Shown: positions 9,901-20,052, numbered from the stretch's first letter. The stretch: DNA of 64,000 nucleotides from Roridomyces roridus (GCA_029378245.1 JARKIF010000007.1:2232001-2296000), one strand, 5' to 3'. A program made the numbers and translations. Notes: a model not told the origin generated them from the sequence alone.

Positions 9901-12012
9901 GAAGATTTTGATCCATTCCTTGAGGCGGCAATGCAAACGATGATAGACGTAGGCGACGAGGAAACCGCACCCTGCACAACGATAGAGAGTATGCTTATAC
10001 AAGGAGCAACCGAATCAGCAGGGTTTTACAAGTCAAAGACGAACACGGCGTACATACCTCCCGGCAAAAATACGCCTGCATCAACCACAGACCTCATAAA
10101 CGCGAAAAAGGCTGGCGATACATTAGAAAAAAGAAAGCAAGCTGTAATAGACGGAAGGGGAGGCACCGTTCAAAACACGGCGGAAGCCTCGCAAAGTTTA
10201 GAGGCGCCATTCGCATCCAGCACAGTTCCACATCCGACGGCAACGAATTTAACCACAGAAAGGAGGTTGGAAGAGACCACAGAACTCAACAAAACAGCTG
10301 CCACACAAGGGACAGGGTGTTCGATACCCGGGCTAAAATTATGGCAACAGTTAGCGGTAGACTTGATAGAGAAGCACGGACTTAACGACAAACAAACGCT
10401 GGCATTCTTGCTGGTGGCAGATCAGATAGGCAGGCAAACGGAATCGAAAACTACAATCGAACCCATGAGACTACTTGTAACCGGACCTGGCGGGACAGGA
10501 AAATCGCGGATATTCGACGCATGGACTGAATTTCACAAGAAAATTGGCAGAGAACACGAGATAAGACTTACCGGACCAACAGGCGTTGTAGCAAGCGACA
10601 TTGGAGGTTCAACCATACATTCAGAGTTCTCTCTGTGCGTTAAAAGAGAAAACATGAAGGCAGACACTCCAAGAGGCCGACAGCTGAGAGAAAAGATGGA
10701 AGAACGAGTAAGAGCGGTGAAAACTCTGGTGGTGGACGAAATATACTTTATGGGTTTGCTGGAGATGGACACCCTGAACGAACACGCATGCATGGCCAAA
10801 GGCACCACGGAGCACCCATTCGGCGGAATGAACGTGATAGGGTGCGGGGACCCTTGCCAGTTACCACCTCCAAAAGCGAAGAACCTGTTCGAAAGAGAAA
10901 CGGCCAGATGTTACGAAAAGACAACGCTAAATGGAGCATGCAATTCGACACAGGCTCTTGTAAGAGGGATGTACGCGTGGAGACAGTTTGAATATGTGGT
11001 CACTCTGGAAGAAAACATGAGACAGAAAGACGACGCAGTGCTCGCGGACATACTCACACGACTAAGAACAGGAGTATGCACAGAAAAGGACAAGAAGCTG
11101 TTAGACACCTATGTATTGGGGTCAAAGAAAGTTACGAAGGATACGGAAGCACTTACGGACATAAAATGGTGGGTGAATGATACAGGCTGCCCGCTGATAT
11201 CATACACGAACGAGGCCAAAGACGGGCACAACCTGCAGATGTCAAAGACGTTCGCCCAGACCACGGGACAACCAGGAGAAACTTACTACTCCAAAGACAT
11301 GCGGGGAAGAGGTAAAAAGAAGACAGAATTGAGCGGAATAGCCGCAGAGGCTGCATGGAGGCTCCCAATTAAAGACACAAAGAAGAATTTGCCCGGTAGA
11401 GCCATATACGTGCCGGGTATGCCCGTGTTCTGCACAGAAAATATTGCCACCGAACTGGGCATATCCAAAGGAGGCAGAGGAACACTGGTTTCAGTCAAAT
11501 ATACAGAGAAGGAGGGCAGAAGATACGCTGTATCTGCAGAAGCAGACTTCCCTGGATACAAAGGAGATAACCCAGATCACCCGCACAGGCTACTGCTTCA
11601 GACACAAGACGGGTCGATTCACTTCAAACTGCCAAATTCAGAGACAACCTACAGCGCAACAAGGTGGCAGCTGCCGCTCATACCTGCATTCGCCTTCACC
11701 GCACACAATTCCCAAGGACGAACTCTAGACAGAGCATGCATAGACTTGGCCAGCGCAGACAGTATCCAGAGCTCCTACGTCATGCTGTCAAGACTCCGAT
11801 CGCTAGAAGGACTGTGCATACTGAGACCGTTCCAGCTGAAAGCAATTCAGAATCATATATCACAAGAGACAAGAGACGAGATGAGACGAACAGACGAAGT
11901 AGAGAGAAGAACCATAGAAAGGGCGGGCATCGTACTGGACTGGTATTATTCCCGATACCCGAGCAAAACGATGGGCACGAAGGGGGGAGGAAACCAGGTA
12001 GCAGAGAGGTAG
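6925..12012 (+). CDS. Helitron Rep/helicase transposase, intact
   Basis: One 1695-codon ORF without introns or stops. The N-terminal half holds the Helitron-like Rep region: LWPTIFPYG near residue 213, the two-His motif in GSLHLHILIWL near residue 475, and a double-Tyr segment (QYMGNYTIKS) near residue 655, the expected position of the HUH nicking Tyr pair. The C-terminal third is a Pif1-type helicase: Walker A GPGGTGKS near residue 1190, Walker B DEIYF near 1272, GCGDPCQLPPP near 1310, and HNSQGRTLDRA with MLSRLRS near 1595-1620. Rep plus Pif1 helicase in one chain is the hallmark of an autonomous rolling-circle Helitron. The middle has a charged linker (residues 750-800). The complete frame suggests a recent, perhaps still active copy. 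Confidence 0.93.
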   Translation: MAPKVDQTENLLNGQFAARGNVSVFAQDPGPLITVMPRPLNEIRGEICVVLVGSPNTPITLPMLERTPLLVRRHKVVQALEWLHSNNPLYSDLDMEDVVCNAEDYPDHSVPIPIEEMYRTVSSTEGGNYAQPADEQPARNVETSGIPSCTVVDADNMDSTSLYRKLAALQQLSNASATYAQRKGAFVDMIKNQDHPYVKYPSSSQPMSTIKNPNLYAYLWPTIFPYGVGMMDNKRVYMHTGANFRKIDTRTHVAHILLSGNDRLVQKHNSFRFVMHNLMMRRKSSINVRLGTQRAWFPKVRSLYQQITPAVIATYQDKLKKNPFAKAESEGEKAASELMQYVSYVSDHIPGSIGEIQKMRQEMFALTNCEGIPHIFLTLNPADSKNPIVQVLAGRDIDLDKAFHNLNPGSEHSERAKTAACDPVAAAEFFHISVKLLIEIILGTGRANGIGIFGKVKVYFGVVEAQGRGSLHLHILIWLAHGLSPLDIQERCKDPDFLQKAFRWYEDVFCQDLPEETVSYSPEEHEYKGQPVMSRPTRISDNDLALDISQEVRDIMENTAQIHSHGDTCFKYLPKTLRNRKDNDKDCRFQLPRETVEATHVDEDGVIVLKCNHGSVNAFNKIVVLLQRCNMDSKPVGSGTVAMAMFQYMGNYTIKSAMDSAFVFSALCASIKSIADKPPKNIDGEADFEETSRLLLVKSVNQLVGKRELSAQQVVTSLVGWPSKYTNRSYPVFYWTKMLRDVDADVFAANKNGPEHKATETTPEEHLTTGETNGLEEDTAEEEESKEPEDEIMILNTYMLDAEPECEGNIGRESDKSRLFNDIFHRPEEIKGMCAWDMFVNFEKVTVPKSKKSYKEYLRFDGNHPQQLTHCMKKLTSNEKQRVPVLTGLPIPRADKAEDASKYSAVMLILFKPWSKERQSPLKQKDETWEDAYREFELTVSSYHRRIMDNMQLVYLSRDAKMDYSARRKQRIAELYQMGPGEARNSTGEPNDEDFDPFLEAAMQTMIDVGDEETAPCTTIESMLIQGATESAGFYKSKTNTAYIPPGKNTPASTTDLINAKKAGDTLEKRKQAVIDGRGGTVQNTAEASQSLEAPFASSTVPHPTATNLTTERRLEETTELNKTAATQGTGCSIPGLKLWQQLAVDLIEKHGLNDKQTLAFLLVADQIGRQTESKTTIEPMRLLVTGPGGTGKSRIFDAWTEFHKKIGREHEIRLTGPTGVVASDIGGSTIHSEFSLCVKRENMKADTPRGRQLREKMEERVRAVKTLVVDEIYFMGLLEMDTLNEHACMAKGTTEHPFGGMNVIGCGDPCQLPPPKAKNLFERETARCYEKTTLNGACNSTQALVRGMYAWRQFEYVVTLEENMRQKDDAVLADILTRLRTGVCTEKDKKLLDTYVLGSKKVTKDTEALTDIKWWVNDTGCPLISYTNEAKDGHNLQMSKTFAQTTGQPGETYYSKDMRGRGKKKTELSGIAAEAAWRLPIKDTKKNLPGRAIYVPGMPVFCTENIATELGISKGGRGTLVSVKYTEKEGRRYAVSAEADFPGYKGDNPDHPHRLLLQTQDGSIHFKLPNSETTYSATRWQLPLIPAFAFTAHNSQGRTLDRACIDLASADSIQSSYVMLSRLRSLEGLCILRPFQLKAIQNHISQETRDEMRRTDEVERRTIERAGIVLDWYYSRYPSKTMGTKGGGNQVAER

Positions 12013-12351
12013 CCAAAGACTAGACAGTAACACTCTTGAATCAAAGGACCAGGGATCAGAACGAAACGCAAAGCAGGAGACATGGGCGAGCCAGATCAAA
12101 GACGCATAGCCGATATTGCAACCGAGGTCCGGGGGAAACGGAATATTTAAGTAGACGTAAATAAAATGTACTAGTTAACTGTCCAAACTACCGCTTCACG
12201 CAATCAAAGAAGCATGTCTACAGGGACAAATACATGGGTACAGCCACAAAACTTTTGCTTGAAGTAGCCAAACCTAAAGGTTCGGCAATAAAGTTTTCAC
12301 GGATTAGGTCGGATGATCTTAGGATTGTAACCGCTTAGAATCCACACCCAA

Positions 12352-12414
12352 CATTACAATGGATTAGCCACTTACAATCCATTCGAGCAATCTAATACGT
12401 TGTAATGCATCTAG
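12352..12414 (+). mobile_element. Candidate Helitron 3' terminus
   Basis: About 340-400 bp past the transposase stop there are nested inverted repeats: CATTACAA (12352-12359) with TTGTAATG (12400-12407), and inside it AATGGATT with AATCCATT. These are followed three bases later by CTAG (12411-12414) and then a T. Helitrons end in CTRR, preceded by a hairpin, and insert between A and T. The long loop and the very short distance to CTAG are not typical, so another CTAG at 12168-12171 remains possible. Confidence 0.35.
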
Positions 12415-12484
12415 TTTCGGGGAATAAAAAAAATTGATTTGCTACACGACGCGGATACATAATTAGAACCCGCTCGTGTGGCGC

Positions 12485-13575
12485 TGAAACGGTGCACTAG
12501 GGTGCGGCCGTGAAATAGATACTCTGAGTAGTATCAAATGTAGTGAGATAACTCAACCACAAACTCAACCACTAATCAACCTAAATCTCAACCAATCCAA
12601 TGCTCGTGTGTGTGTGTTCGGGGTAGTAGGACAGGCGTCTCGTCCGTCAAAACCTCGGTACAACGTCAAAGGTAACTCTCAGGGGTTCAAGCTCGTCGTG
12701 TCCGAACGCGCAGTCTCAAGCTAACTAGCCGGGGCTCAGTCAAACTCTGGTCTCTAGGTTGTGTTCTGAGCAATTTATTGTCCGCACTGGTCTCACAGAT
12801 TGGAGGGGTAAAATCTACTACTGTACATGCTGTTTTGCTATGGCTTTTATACATTTTGCGGACTGAAGAATATATATGGTATCTGTGATGCCAAGGCCTC
12901 GTCTGGCCAATGGCATAGCTCTCATTCCTCTTTCTGATCGATTCGTCAGGATTGCGTGCTTGATGCCTCAGTCAGCCGTCGATCCTCACGTGCTGCCGGA
13001 AGTTCCAGAACGCTCCATCGGTTTATCTCTTTCCCTCTCAGACTGGCCGGAGGTTTCCTTCTGCCTTAGATGCCTGAACCAGTCTGCCGGGGGCTTGCTA
13101 GGCAGGTAATCGACCCACCCGAACCTCATCATCAAAGGTTGTCTCGGTTGGCTTCTGAGCCGGTGATGCCGGAGGTCGGCACTCTCGGCTTGTTGAACTT
13201 CTCTTCTTCTCTATCTCTGGTCTGTCATCGGCCGGCGTTTAATGACTTGCGGCACCCTCGGATGTGCCTGGATGATAAGGTAATTCATCCTTCGTAAGAA
13301 CTGATCTCCTTGGGTTCGACTCCCGGGGAGTACGATTCGAGTATGTCTCTGGTTGGTAAGTGGGACGGGCAGTCCCTTCTATCCTCTTGATCACTCTCGG
13401 GCAATGGTACACAGTCGTCAGCTAATTCCCAGAGCCCTCAAGTCTAATACGCTGCCCCGAGGCGGACACGTACCCTCAATGTTATAATTATGCCTCACTA
13501 GTCCCGGGACTTGGTTGTAAGCTGGAATCACGAAAACGCGTGAATTCCCCGCGTGTAAAAATACACTGCTTATCA
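12485..13575 (-). repeat. 3' LTR of the gypsy element
   Basis: This is 1091 bp, offset exactly 18,979 bp from its partner. On the minus strand it starts TGATAAGCAG and ends GTTTCA. Two short ORFs inside (77 and 75 codons) recur unchanged in the other LTR and are not taken as genes. Confidence 0.92.
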
Positions 13576-13589
13576 TCTCCCCCTTTCTG
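13576..13589 (-). promoter_or_regulatory. Polypurine tract of the gypsy element
   Basis: Directly next to the 3' LTR the minus strand reads AGAAAGGGGGAGA and then the LTR start TGATAAG. Plus-strand DNA synthesis primes from such a tract. Its complement is followed in the plus sense by a small stem-loop, GACTG TCCC CAGTC, at about 13597-13610. Confidence 0.75.
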
Positions 13590-14106
13590 AAATTCTGACT
13601 GTCCCCAGTCAGCGGTCCCACCGGTTTACCCAGTAGACCATCAAGGTGAAGAGTCCTTCCTTCGCGTCGAAACACGTCCCTCGTCTTGCCAGCGAGGCCC
13701 AGCCCAGACGGAGTGCCCATTTTTATTTTTACTCTTTGTCGTTTCTCTCTCGAGTCATCTTCCAATTTTAACGGTTCCCGAGTCTAGCGGGAGAAGCCCC
13801 ACCGAATGTTAAAGACCGTATTTGGACAGCTTCGCTCGGCGGAGACAAATTTTTCTTTCATTGCTCTTTTACTCGCCGCGGCATAGCCAGCCCTCTCTCT
13901 AACTCCACCAATCAACGGCTGATCTGGCAGGAATAGCTACAAGTCCAGACCACCTGGATGTCCTCGAGGCGGTACTGCCGTAACTTTCCCTCGCACAAGT
14001 ACGTCAGACCATTTAATTGAATCCGGGCCGCGAGTTGCAACTATCGGTCTTTTCCAGGAACCGCGAGTTGTAACTCTTCCTTGCCAGTAATTGAGTCACT
14101 CTCTCT

Positions 14107-14112
14107 TATAAG
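14107..14112 (+). promoter_or_regulatory. TATA-like box of cargo gene A
   Basis: TATAAG stands about 115 bp before a canonical 5'-leader intron (14222-14273) and about 175 bp before the chosen ATG. It is a weak signal on its own. Confidence 0.35.
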
Positions 14113-14283
14113 TCGGGACTTTTGGTAAAGTCGCCCACTTTTCTCCCGTTTCCTTCTCTCTTTCTGCCTTCACTTCCGCGGGCTCAATCGAATCTTCGAC
14201 TTTGTCGATCAACCCCCCTGAGTGAGTACTTGTCGTCCCCTATCTCTATGTCTCTTGCTAACAATCCTTGTAGCCTGACTGCC

Positions 14284-17156
14284 ATGGCTCCGGCTGCACT
14301 ATCCTTCGACGCCAACCGTTTCCCCAACAAAGTCCGCGCGTCCAACGACCGTTTTGCCGTGGCTCGTGCGATAGGCACAGTCGCTCGGGCCCGGTCTTTC
14401 AAGTACCTTTACGATGAGGCAGCCCAAGTCGTCGCGGACGAGTCTCTCTCAGAACCCTTGTCCAACCCGGCTATGGTGATTACCACCTTCTCGCAACACC
14501 GTCTCTTAATCGTGCGTCTCCGTGGTCTTCATTGTTTCCTCTTTCTGAATTCCCTACAGATTCGGCACTTCGACTATCTCATTGCCCACGATGCGGCTGG
14601 CATTCGCATGCCGGATGAGCTCTGTCATTTCCATGCCATGCTCCCGGCCGTTCGTCGTGTTTTCAAAACGGAGAACGAGTACTCCGACTTCTTCGACTTG
14701 TGCTGCTTCAAGGAGGGGTCGGTTCCCGTACGTGTTGATACTCTCCGCCCCCCTCGATAAAGCCTCATCTCTTTTTCAGAAGTACAAGCCGCCGGCCTCC
14801 TGCCCCGACACATTCCCCGACTACGTGCCCGTCGTTCAACCGACTGAGAAGCGTGACTTCTTTCTCAATTGGCGCGGCTTCGACCCCAAACTCCTTCAAG
14901 AGGCCTTCGAATTCTGCACCCAGGTCATCAGCAACGTGGACTTTGTTATTTCGCCAACCAAGGTGGAATCCTTCTTCAAAAGTTTCCGCCAAGCATTGGT
15001 ACGTAGTGCCGCGCCCGATTTTCTCCATCAACTAATCCCTTTTTAGGCCAGCGACGCTCCCAACTTCGTGCATATGGCCCGGGACGACTTCCCCGATTCC
15101 CTTCAGGTCCTCTACATTGGCCTCTATACGGCCGCCGTTTCTCTTCCTTCCAAGAAGAAGGCCTCGGTCTTGAAGGACTTGAATTGGATGAAGGATAACT
15201 CCGTCTTGGCTGTGAGTCAAGTTCCCTTGTCTCGTTTGGACTAGAACTAATCTTTCCTCAGCTCGAGAGCCTGCCAAATTTGTTCGTCCTTCCCCCAGGC
15301 CCGAAACCGAAACCCATTCCCGTAAGCCCGCGCCTTCCTTATCTTCTCTTGGTTCTCATTTTGTTCTCAGCCGAAGGAGCCAAAGACGCCCACACCCAGC
15401 AAGCCCTTGCCTGCCAAAATGGTACGCTTCCTTCTCCCCGCTAGATCAATACTCATTCCTTTTTAGTCTCATGTCGAGATCGCCAAGCCCCGCCAGTCCG
15501 TTTCCAGATCAGTGGATGGTGAACCCCCGGCCGCTCCCAACAAAGATGAGGAGGCGGCGGGCTCCAAATCGTCCAAGAAGAATGCCCGGAACCGGGTCAG
15601 TCATCTATTTCGCTTCGTCGAGGAGCTTGGTCCTGACCCCCCGATAGTCAAAACAACCAGACATCCTTGTCCACACTTCAGACGTCGAGGAGAACAAGAC
15701 TCGCAAGCGTACGGGTCACTTCCGTCAGATAAGTAGCTTCGCTTCTTTTCTGCTCGTTGGCTGACTTCTTCCTCACAGCACCACCAGACACGCGTCGCAC
15801 CAAAATCCCGCTCACGGAGGCGTTAAGCCCTTGAATCCCACCAAGGCCCAGACGGCGTTCCTACGCGGAATCCTCGATTCGTTCCCTCAAAATAAGAATC
15901 GTCGCACGGAGGATGGCCAGATCGTCGTCGTGGAGGGGGATATCCACGAGTTGGCGCACACGATTGTTCCTCCGGTGCGTGCTGATAATTTTTCTTCTCT
16001 TTCTTCCTTATTAACTGCCGGTCAGATCGCCGATCGTTGCATTGACTGCGTGAAGGGCGACCTGATCTGCCGCGTCCAAGGCCTTCACGGGGTATGCTCT
16101 AATTGTGGCCGGAGTCACTCCAAATCCGAGTGCTTCCAAGTCCCTCCCGCCCGAGTATCTCGATGAGGTCTTTAGTGAGCTTTCAGCTCAGGCCGACAGT
16201 AGCTCTTTTTGTGAGTTACTTCCTCTTCTTTGTTCTGCATTCTAACTCTGGTTTTTAGCGTTGCGCCGCGACTTGGCGCACCTCAAGGCTTCCGCCGGGG
16301 TCTCCGAACGTCTCTTTGACGCTGCTTACGAACAACAAGACGAGCACTGCTTCATGTTCGCGTTGTGGCTGGTCAGCTTCTTGGGTCTCCGTCGCTCGAC
16401 CGCCTTCCGCGCGGACTTCTTCGAGCTCTTTGACAAACCCGCCACTGCTGAACTCCTCTTGCGCATCGCCGCTGCTCAGCGCCTGACTGCCGACTCCCTT
16501 CCTACACGGGACACCTTCGAGTGGGTCTTTGCTGAGCCCGAGCAGCTCACGGCTCCCATCGACGGTTTCGACTCCGCTTGGGACTATTACGCCAAAGTCG
16601 ACTCTGGAGATGGTGAGCCGACTCATTTCCTTCTCCTGCCCGCCAACAAGGAGGCGGCGATGTGGCTGCCCTCTGGAGGTAAGCCTTCTCCTTCGTCTCA
16701 TTTTCATCACTGACTTCCCGGCTTTAGCAACTCGACGATTACCTGACGGCTGTGGTTGATACCGCGCCTTCTTCTTCCAAGAAACGACGCGCCAACTCCC
16801 CGGCCCCCGGCCCTTCGACTTCCAAACGTTCTCGTGGCTTTGAAGAAGTTGCTGCCGACGAATCGAGTTCCGACGATTCTGACGAGGAGGGTTCTCAGAT
16901 GATTGTCTCGCCCCCGTAAGTCTCCCTTATTCCGTGGTGGACTTTGTTGGCTAATGAATCCCTTCTTCTTAGAGCTTCACCTGAGCCTGAGCCGGGTTCG
17001 TCTCCATTTTCTCCCTCTTGTTCATTACTTACTGCGTTTTTAGAGTTGAGCAAAGTCGCAGGCAAGCAGAAAGCCAAGTCTCAAGTTCCGGCGCCAAAGG
17101 CTTCGACTGCTCCCCGTCGTGTCCCTGCCCGCAAGACTGCCTCGGGTTCGCGTTAA
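14284..17156 (+). CDS. Cargo gene A: multi-exon antisense gene, possible C6 cluster and KR-rich tail
   Basis: The start is ATG 14284, after a 52 nt leader intron. Phase-0 introns of 45-52 nt follow (14512-14559, 14728-14779, 14999-15046 and others), so at least ten exons. The first 260 residues are a mixed alpha-type region with many aromatics, then Pro/Lys-rich linkers. Around 16022-16140 one frame gives a cluster CX2CX6CX8CX2CX8C (starting CIDC and containing CSNC). A competing splice (GTATGC donor within it) would remove the second half. The end is Ser/Asp-rich, followed by a basic tail finishing TASGSR at TAA 17154-17156. Two joins (around 15,720-15,780 and 16,688-16,728) do not keep frame in any splice I tried, so the gene may be damaged or my model may be wrong there. 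A nuclear or nucleic-acid-binding role is only a guess from the composition. Confidence 0.6.
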
Positions 17157-17379
17157 GGGGCCGTAAGACCGATACGGCGGCGCCCCTTTGTACTTTTATT
17201 TCCTTCGCATACCTCTCTCAACGCCGGCACTTGGCCAAGGACGTTTCTCGTAGCTAAAAATCATGTAGTCTCTCTTCTTTTGTATTAGGTAGAAGCTCCC
17301 GGAAGAGCTCAATCTAACTGTTTTTCGCTTGACTACCGGGTGCAATTGAAATCCGAGGTACTTTGCAAGTCGATCGAGT

Positions 17380-17385
17380 TATAAA
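17380..17385 (+). promoter_or_regulatory. TATA box of cargo gene B
   Basis: TATAAA stands 48 bp before ATG 17433, a normal distance for a basidiomycete core promoter. A pyrimidine motif TCTCCCCCTTCCTGAAC lies between it and the ATG (17400-17416). Confidence 0.5.
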
Positions 17386-17432
17386 GGGTGACGTTGCCGT
17401 CTCCCCCTTCCTGAACTTCTTACTCCCCTCTT

Positions 17433-18141
17433 ATGGATTTGTCTGTTGAGCCTCAAGCTCCGGGCGATGTACTCATCGAATTGGAGGATTTCGCCCCGGA
17501 AGCCGTTGACTTGGTCAGACTACTCTACACCGTGGTGCGTCAAGTCGCCTCTTCTCTTTATTGGCTTTTGTCTCATTGGTTTCTAGCCCGACGTCTTATG
17601 TGAGCGCTGCGTTGAACGTCGTGTTCGTTGCACTTTCGAGCGTTGGGGTGCCTGTTGTACGGAATGCGTCGGTACCAACCATCGGTGCCGTTTCGAGCTC
17701 CAGGAATGGTTCATCTTCTTCAATCCGCCCACTCCCGACTCTCGGTTGCTCTGTCACACACGCCGTTCGTTGATATTTCTTTTGTGTATACCCCCGGAAC
17801 TCACAGCCTTTCTAGTCATGGTTTTTACCGAACTCTGGTATTGGCTCAAGATCAACGGGCTCGAGCCCTGGATGTTTTATGACTGCGACGAGGAGGGTTG
17901 GCCTGCCGTCCTCACCGAGCCTATCCGCGGCTATATCTCTTCATCTTACGACCGGACTCTCCTGTCCTACCTCCAGTCTTTGTTTCTCCACGAGGGACGC
18001 CTGCTACTCTTGGCCGACGTTCGCAACCGACTCAGCACATTGTCGCGGATTGATTGTCCCCCGTCTCATTACTCTAGCACTGTAGAGGCTGCCCGGCAGG
18101 ACCCTAGTTTAATCGTTCGTCGTTCGGATAGAATTTTCTAA
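17433..18141 (+). CDS. Cargo gene B: six-Cys cluster protein
   Basis: Exon 1 is 17433-17534; a 52 nt intron (17535-17586) precedes an exon starting PDVLCERC. The cluster is C-X2-C-X6-C-X8-C-X2-C-X6-C (CERC, then CTEC and the sixth Cys in NHRCRF), which fits the fungal Zn2Cys6 spacing. Downstream an optional 42 nt in-frame intron (starting at the GTTCGTT after HTR) would remove a hydrophobic stretch. The rest is helical (FTELWYWLKINGLEPW), with an acidic patch (DCDEEGW), ending at TAA 18139-18141. Unlike classical Zn2Cys6 regulators it lacks the basic linker and coiled coil. The first exon is acidic. The intron just before the Pro ahead of the cluster is shared with genes C and D. Confidence 0.7.
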
Positions 18142-18318
18142 TTCATACCACTTCCGGCTCCCCGATGACTTCTAGTTTCAACTTGCGGGCGGATACTGAT
18201 GATCGCCTGATCGACCGCTTGGTAACATCCGGGCGGATCTGCCCCTGATATTTCATCAGTTCCGATCTCTTCTCACGGGGTGTAAATTCAACCGTTCTTC
18301 CTTTCATCCGCCACTCTC

Positions 18319-18704
18319 ATGGCTACTCCTCCCCAAACGACTGCGCTTGTATCCCTTTACCCTCCGTACATCGTGGGTGCCAGTGTCCAGTGTAATCGGC
18401 TCGGCTCATTTTCTCATAGGATCGTATCAGCTCAGACTGGGGCCCCATCCTAGGCCATTTCAAGACCCAGCTGGTATGCTTAACACTCTCTTATCCGATT
18501 CCAGTTCTGACAGCTCGTCGACAGCCCGCTGGACGTTGCAATAACTGCAAGTCCAAGGTTTGTCCGTGCCACTGGACTCAGTGGAGCGTTCCCTGCCTTC
18601 GCTGCATCGTCCTTAATCTCCCCGGCTGTACCTTCACCGACTTCGACGAGTGGGCTAAAGTGGTTGCCGCCGAGAAGGCCGCTGAATTGGCAAATGCATC
18701 CTAG
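18319..18704 (+). CDS. Cargo gene C: small six-Cys cluster protein
   Basis: Three exons, 18319-18372, 18420-18473 and 18525-18704, with introns of 47 and 51 nt, all phase 0, give 95 residues. Exon 2 ends in a GHFKTQL segment and exon 3 starts PAGRCNNC. The cluster is C-X2-C-X6-C-X8-C-X2-C-X7-C, with the signature WTQWSVPCLRC between Cys 3 and Cys 5 that closely matches gene D (FLQWAVPCFRC). After the cluster follow TFTDFDEWAK and a short Ala-rich end at TAG 18702-18704. A second open stretch (18750-19050, no ATG, residues like LLDEILAAGPPIFALC) may be a further exon, but I found no in-frame junction. Confidence 0.65.
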
Positions 18705-18749
18705 TGCGCTACCTTCTGTATCCTCGTTTGTCAAGCTCTAATCGGCTCC

Positions 18750-19050
18750 GCTAGTTGTGCCCAACTTCCCGGCTCCGCTTCTCGATGAAATCCTTGCCGC
18801 TGGTCCTCCCATCTTCGCACTCTGCCAGTCTTGGGATATCCCTGCTGGTATGCACGGCAATGAATGCGACGACTTCCTTCACATTCTTCTGAAGTGTAAG
18901 GATGCTGGTTTTCTCATGGACCTTTGGGAGGAGGCTCGGGCTCTTGGTAGACCCTCTTTCGTACTCAACGTCGTCTACCATCGCATTATGCGCCGCCTTC
19001 ATTTCGAGCCCCAAGCCTGGGACCGCCCGTTGCCTAGCTTTATTTCCTGA
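18750..19050 (+). CDS. Orphan exon after gene C
   Basis: An open frame of about 98 codons begins without ATG after a good acceptor (CGCTAG at 18748) and ends TTTATTTCCTGA. The text is protein-like (CDDFLHILLKCKDAGFLM), with no domain I know. It is best explained as the terminal exon of gene C or of a decayed paralogue. The phase with gene C does not match under the donors I tested. Confidence 0.35.
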
Positions 19051-19165
19051 ACCCCTGTACATAGGAGTAGAATCTGAAGATTTGGCAATGATCGTCCCAT
19101 TTATCCGATTTCCCGGTAGTTACGCCGGGACCTCATGAGTCCCCTCTTGCGAGTGTTATGCCCGC

Positions 19166-20052
19166 ATGTTTCCTCTCTTTAATCCTTCACTCGTCAACCC
19201 GGAGGACGCTTCTCATCTCAGCCTTCCTCGTGATCAAGCGCGAATCGAGTACCTTCGTCAGCGCAGAGGCCAACCCGGTACTTGGATAACCGACTTAATC
19301 CTCCGGCGCAATATCACCTTCGATTATCTCCTCTCTACTCGCGTGGTAAGTCTCTTTCTAGCTTTTGCAGATTCCCTCGGTCTAACTGCCCGCAGCCGTC
19401 CACACCCTGCGCTTGCTGCGTGGCTGCAGATCGACCTTGCACGTTCCTGCAGTGGGCAGTCCCTTGCTTTCGCTGCTTGCTTTTCAAAGACCACAACTGC
19501 GAGTTCACTTCTTTGGATGCGTGGGACGCGTATTGGGGGAAGGAGCGCCGCGAGTTAGATATTCATCCCCGTGCGTGCTGTTCTTTCTCGTCCCGTACGT
19601 TGCTAACGTCTCCACAGAAATCCATCCTCTCGCCCTGGAGGAGTTCGATCGTCTCTACCAAGACTCCCGGCGCCGTTTCCAGCACTTTCACTTCCTCGAT
19701 AACGACTCCGAAGACATCCGGGGCTTGCATCTCCACTATTTCGGTGCAACTCGTTCCAATCCTCTCGAGCTTATCGAACTTTTGGGCGACGCGATGGCCG
19801 TTCCCTCGAGTCCTCGTCTCATTGACTCGGCCCGTCATCTCGTATACGCTAGTGTGCTACAGCGAAGGGTATCGTTCGGTCGCTCGACTTCCGGATATTT
19901 ATCCTACCGCCAGCTTTGACATCGGCAGTGGTTCGGATTCTGACGATGGCAGCAGCGACGGTGCTTCTAGCGATGATGCAGATAATATGGCTCGTTTCGA
20001 TGCACGCGATTGGTTCGGATGGGATGAGGAGGATACCGAATTCAATCTCTAG
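19166..20052 (+). CDS. Cargo gene D: six-Cys cluster protein with acidic tail, 248 aa
   Basis: Four exons (19166-19345, 19396-19570, 19618-19809, 19853-20052) sum to 747 nt and stay in frame. Exon 2 opens with PSTPCACC. The cluster is C-X2-C-X6-C-X8-C-X2-C-X7-C, with FLQWAVPCFRC in the middle, then CEFTSLDAWDAYW. Exon 3 is helical (LALEEFDRLYQDSRRRF). Exon 4 ends in a Ser/Asp run followed by aromatic-acidic residues (FGWDEEDTEFNL), which looks like an acidic activation-type tail. The third intron (19810-19852) starts GTCCTC, a weak donor. Without it the frame ends at about 19919 and the acidic tail is lost. The 50 nt intron before the Pro-Cys region sits where genes B and C have theirs. Confidence 0.7.

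Noticed and set aside
12876..13297. Two ORFs (77 and 75 codons) in the LTR
   Set aside because: They occur unchanged in both LTRs simply because the LTRs are near-identical; composition is not protein-like and there is no domain.
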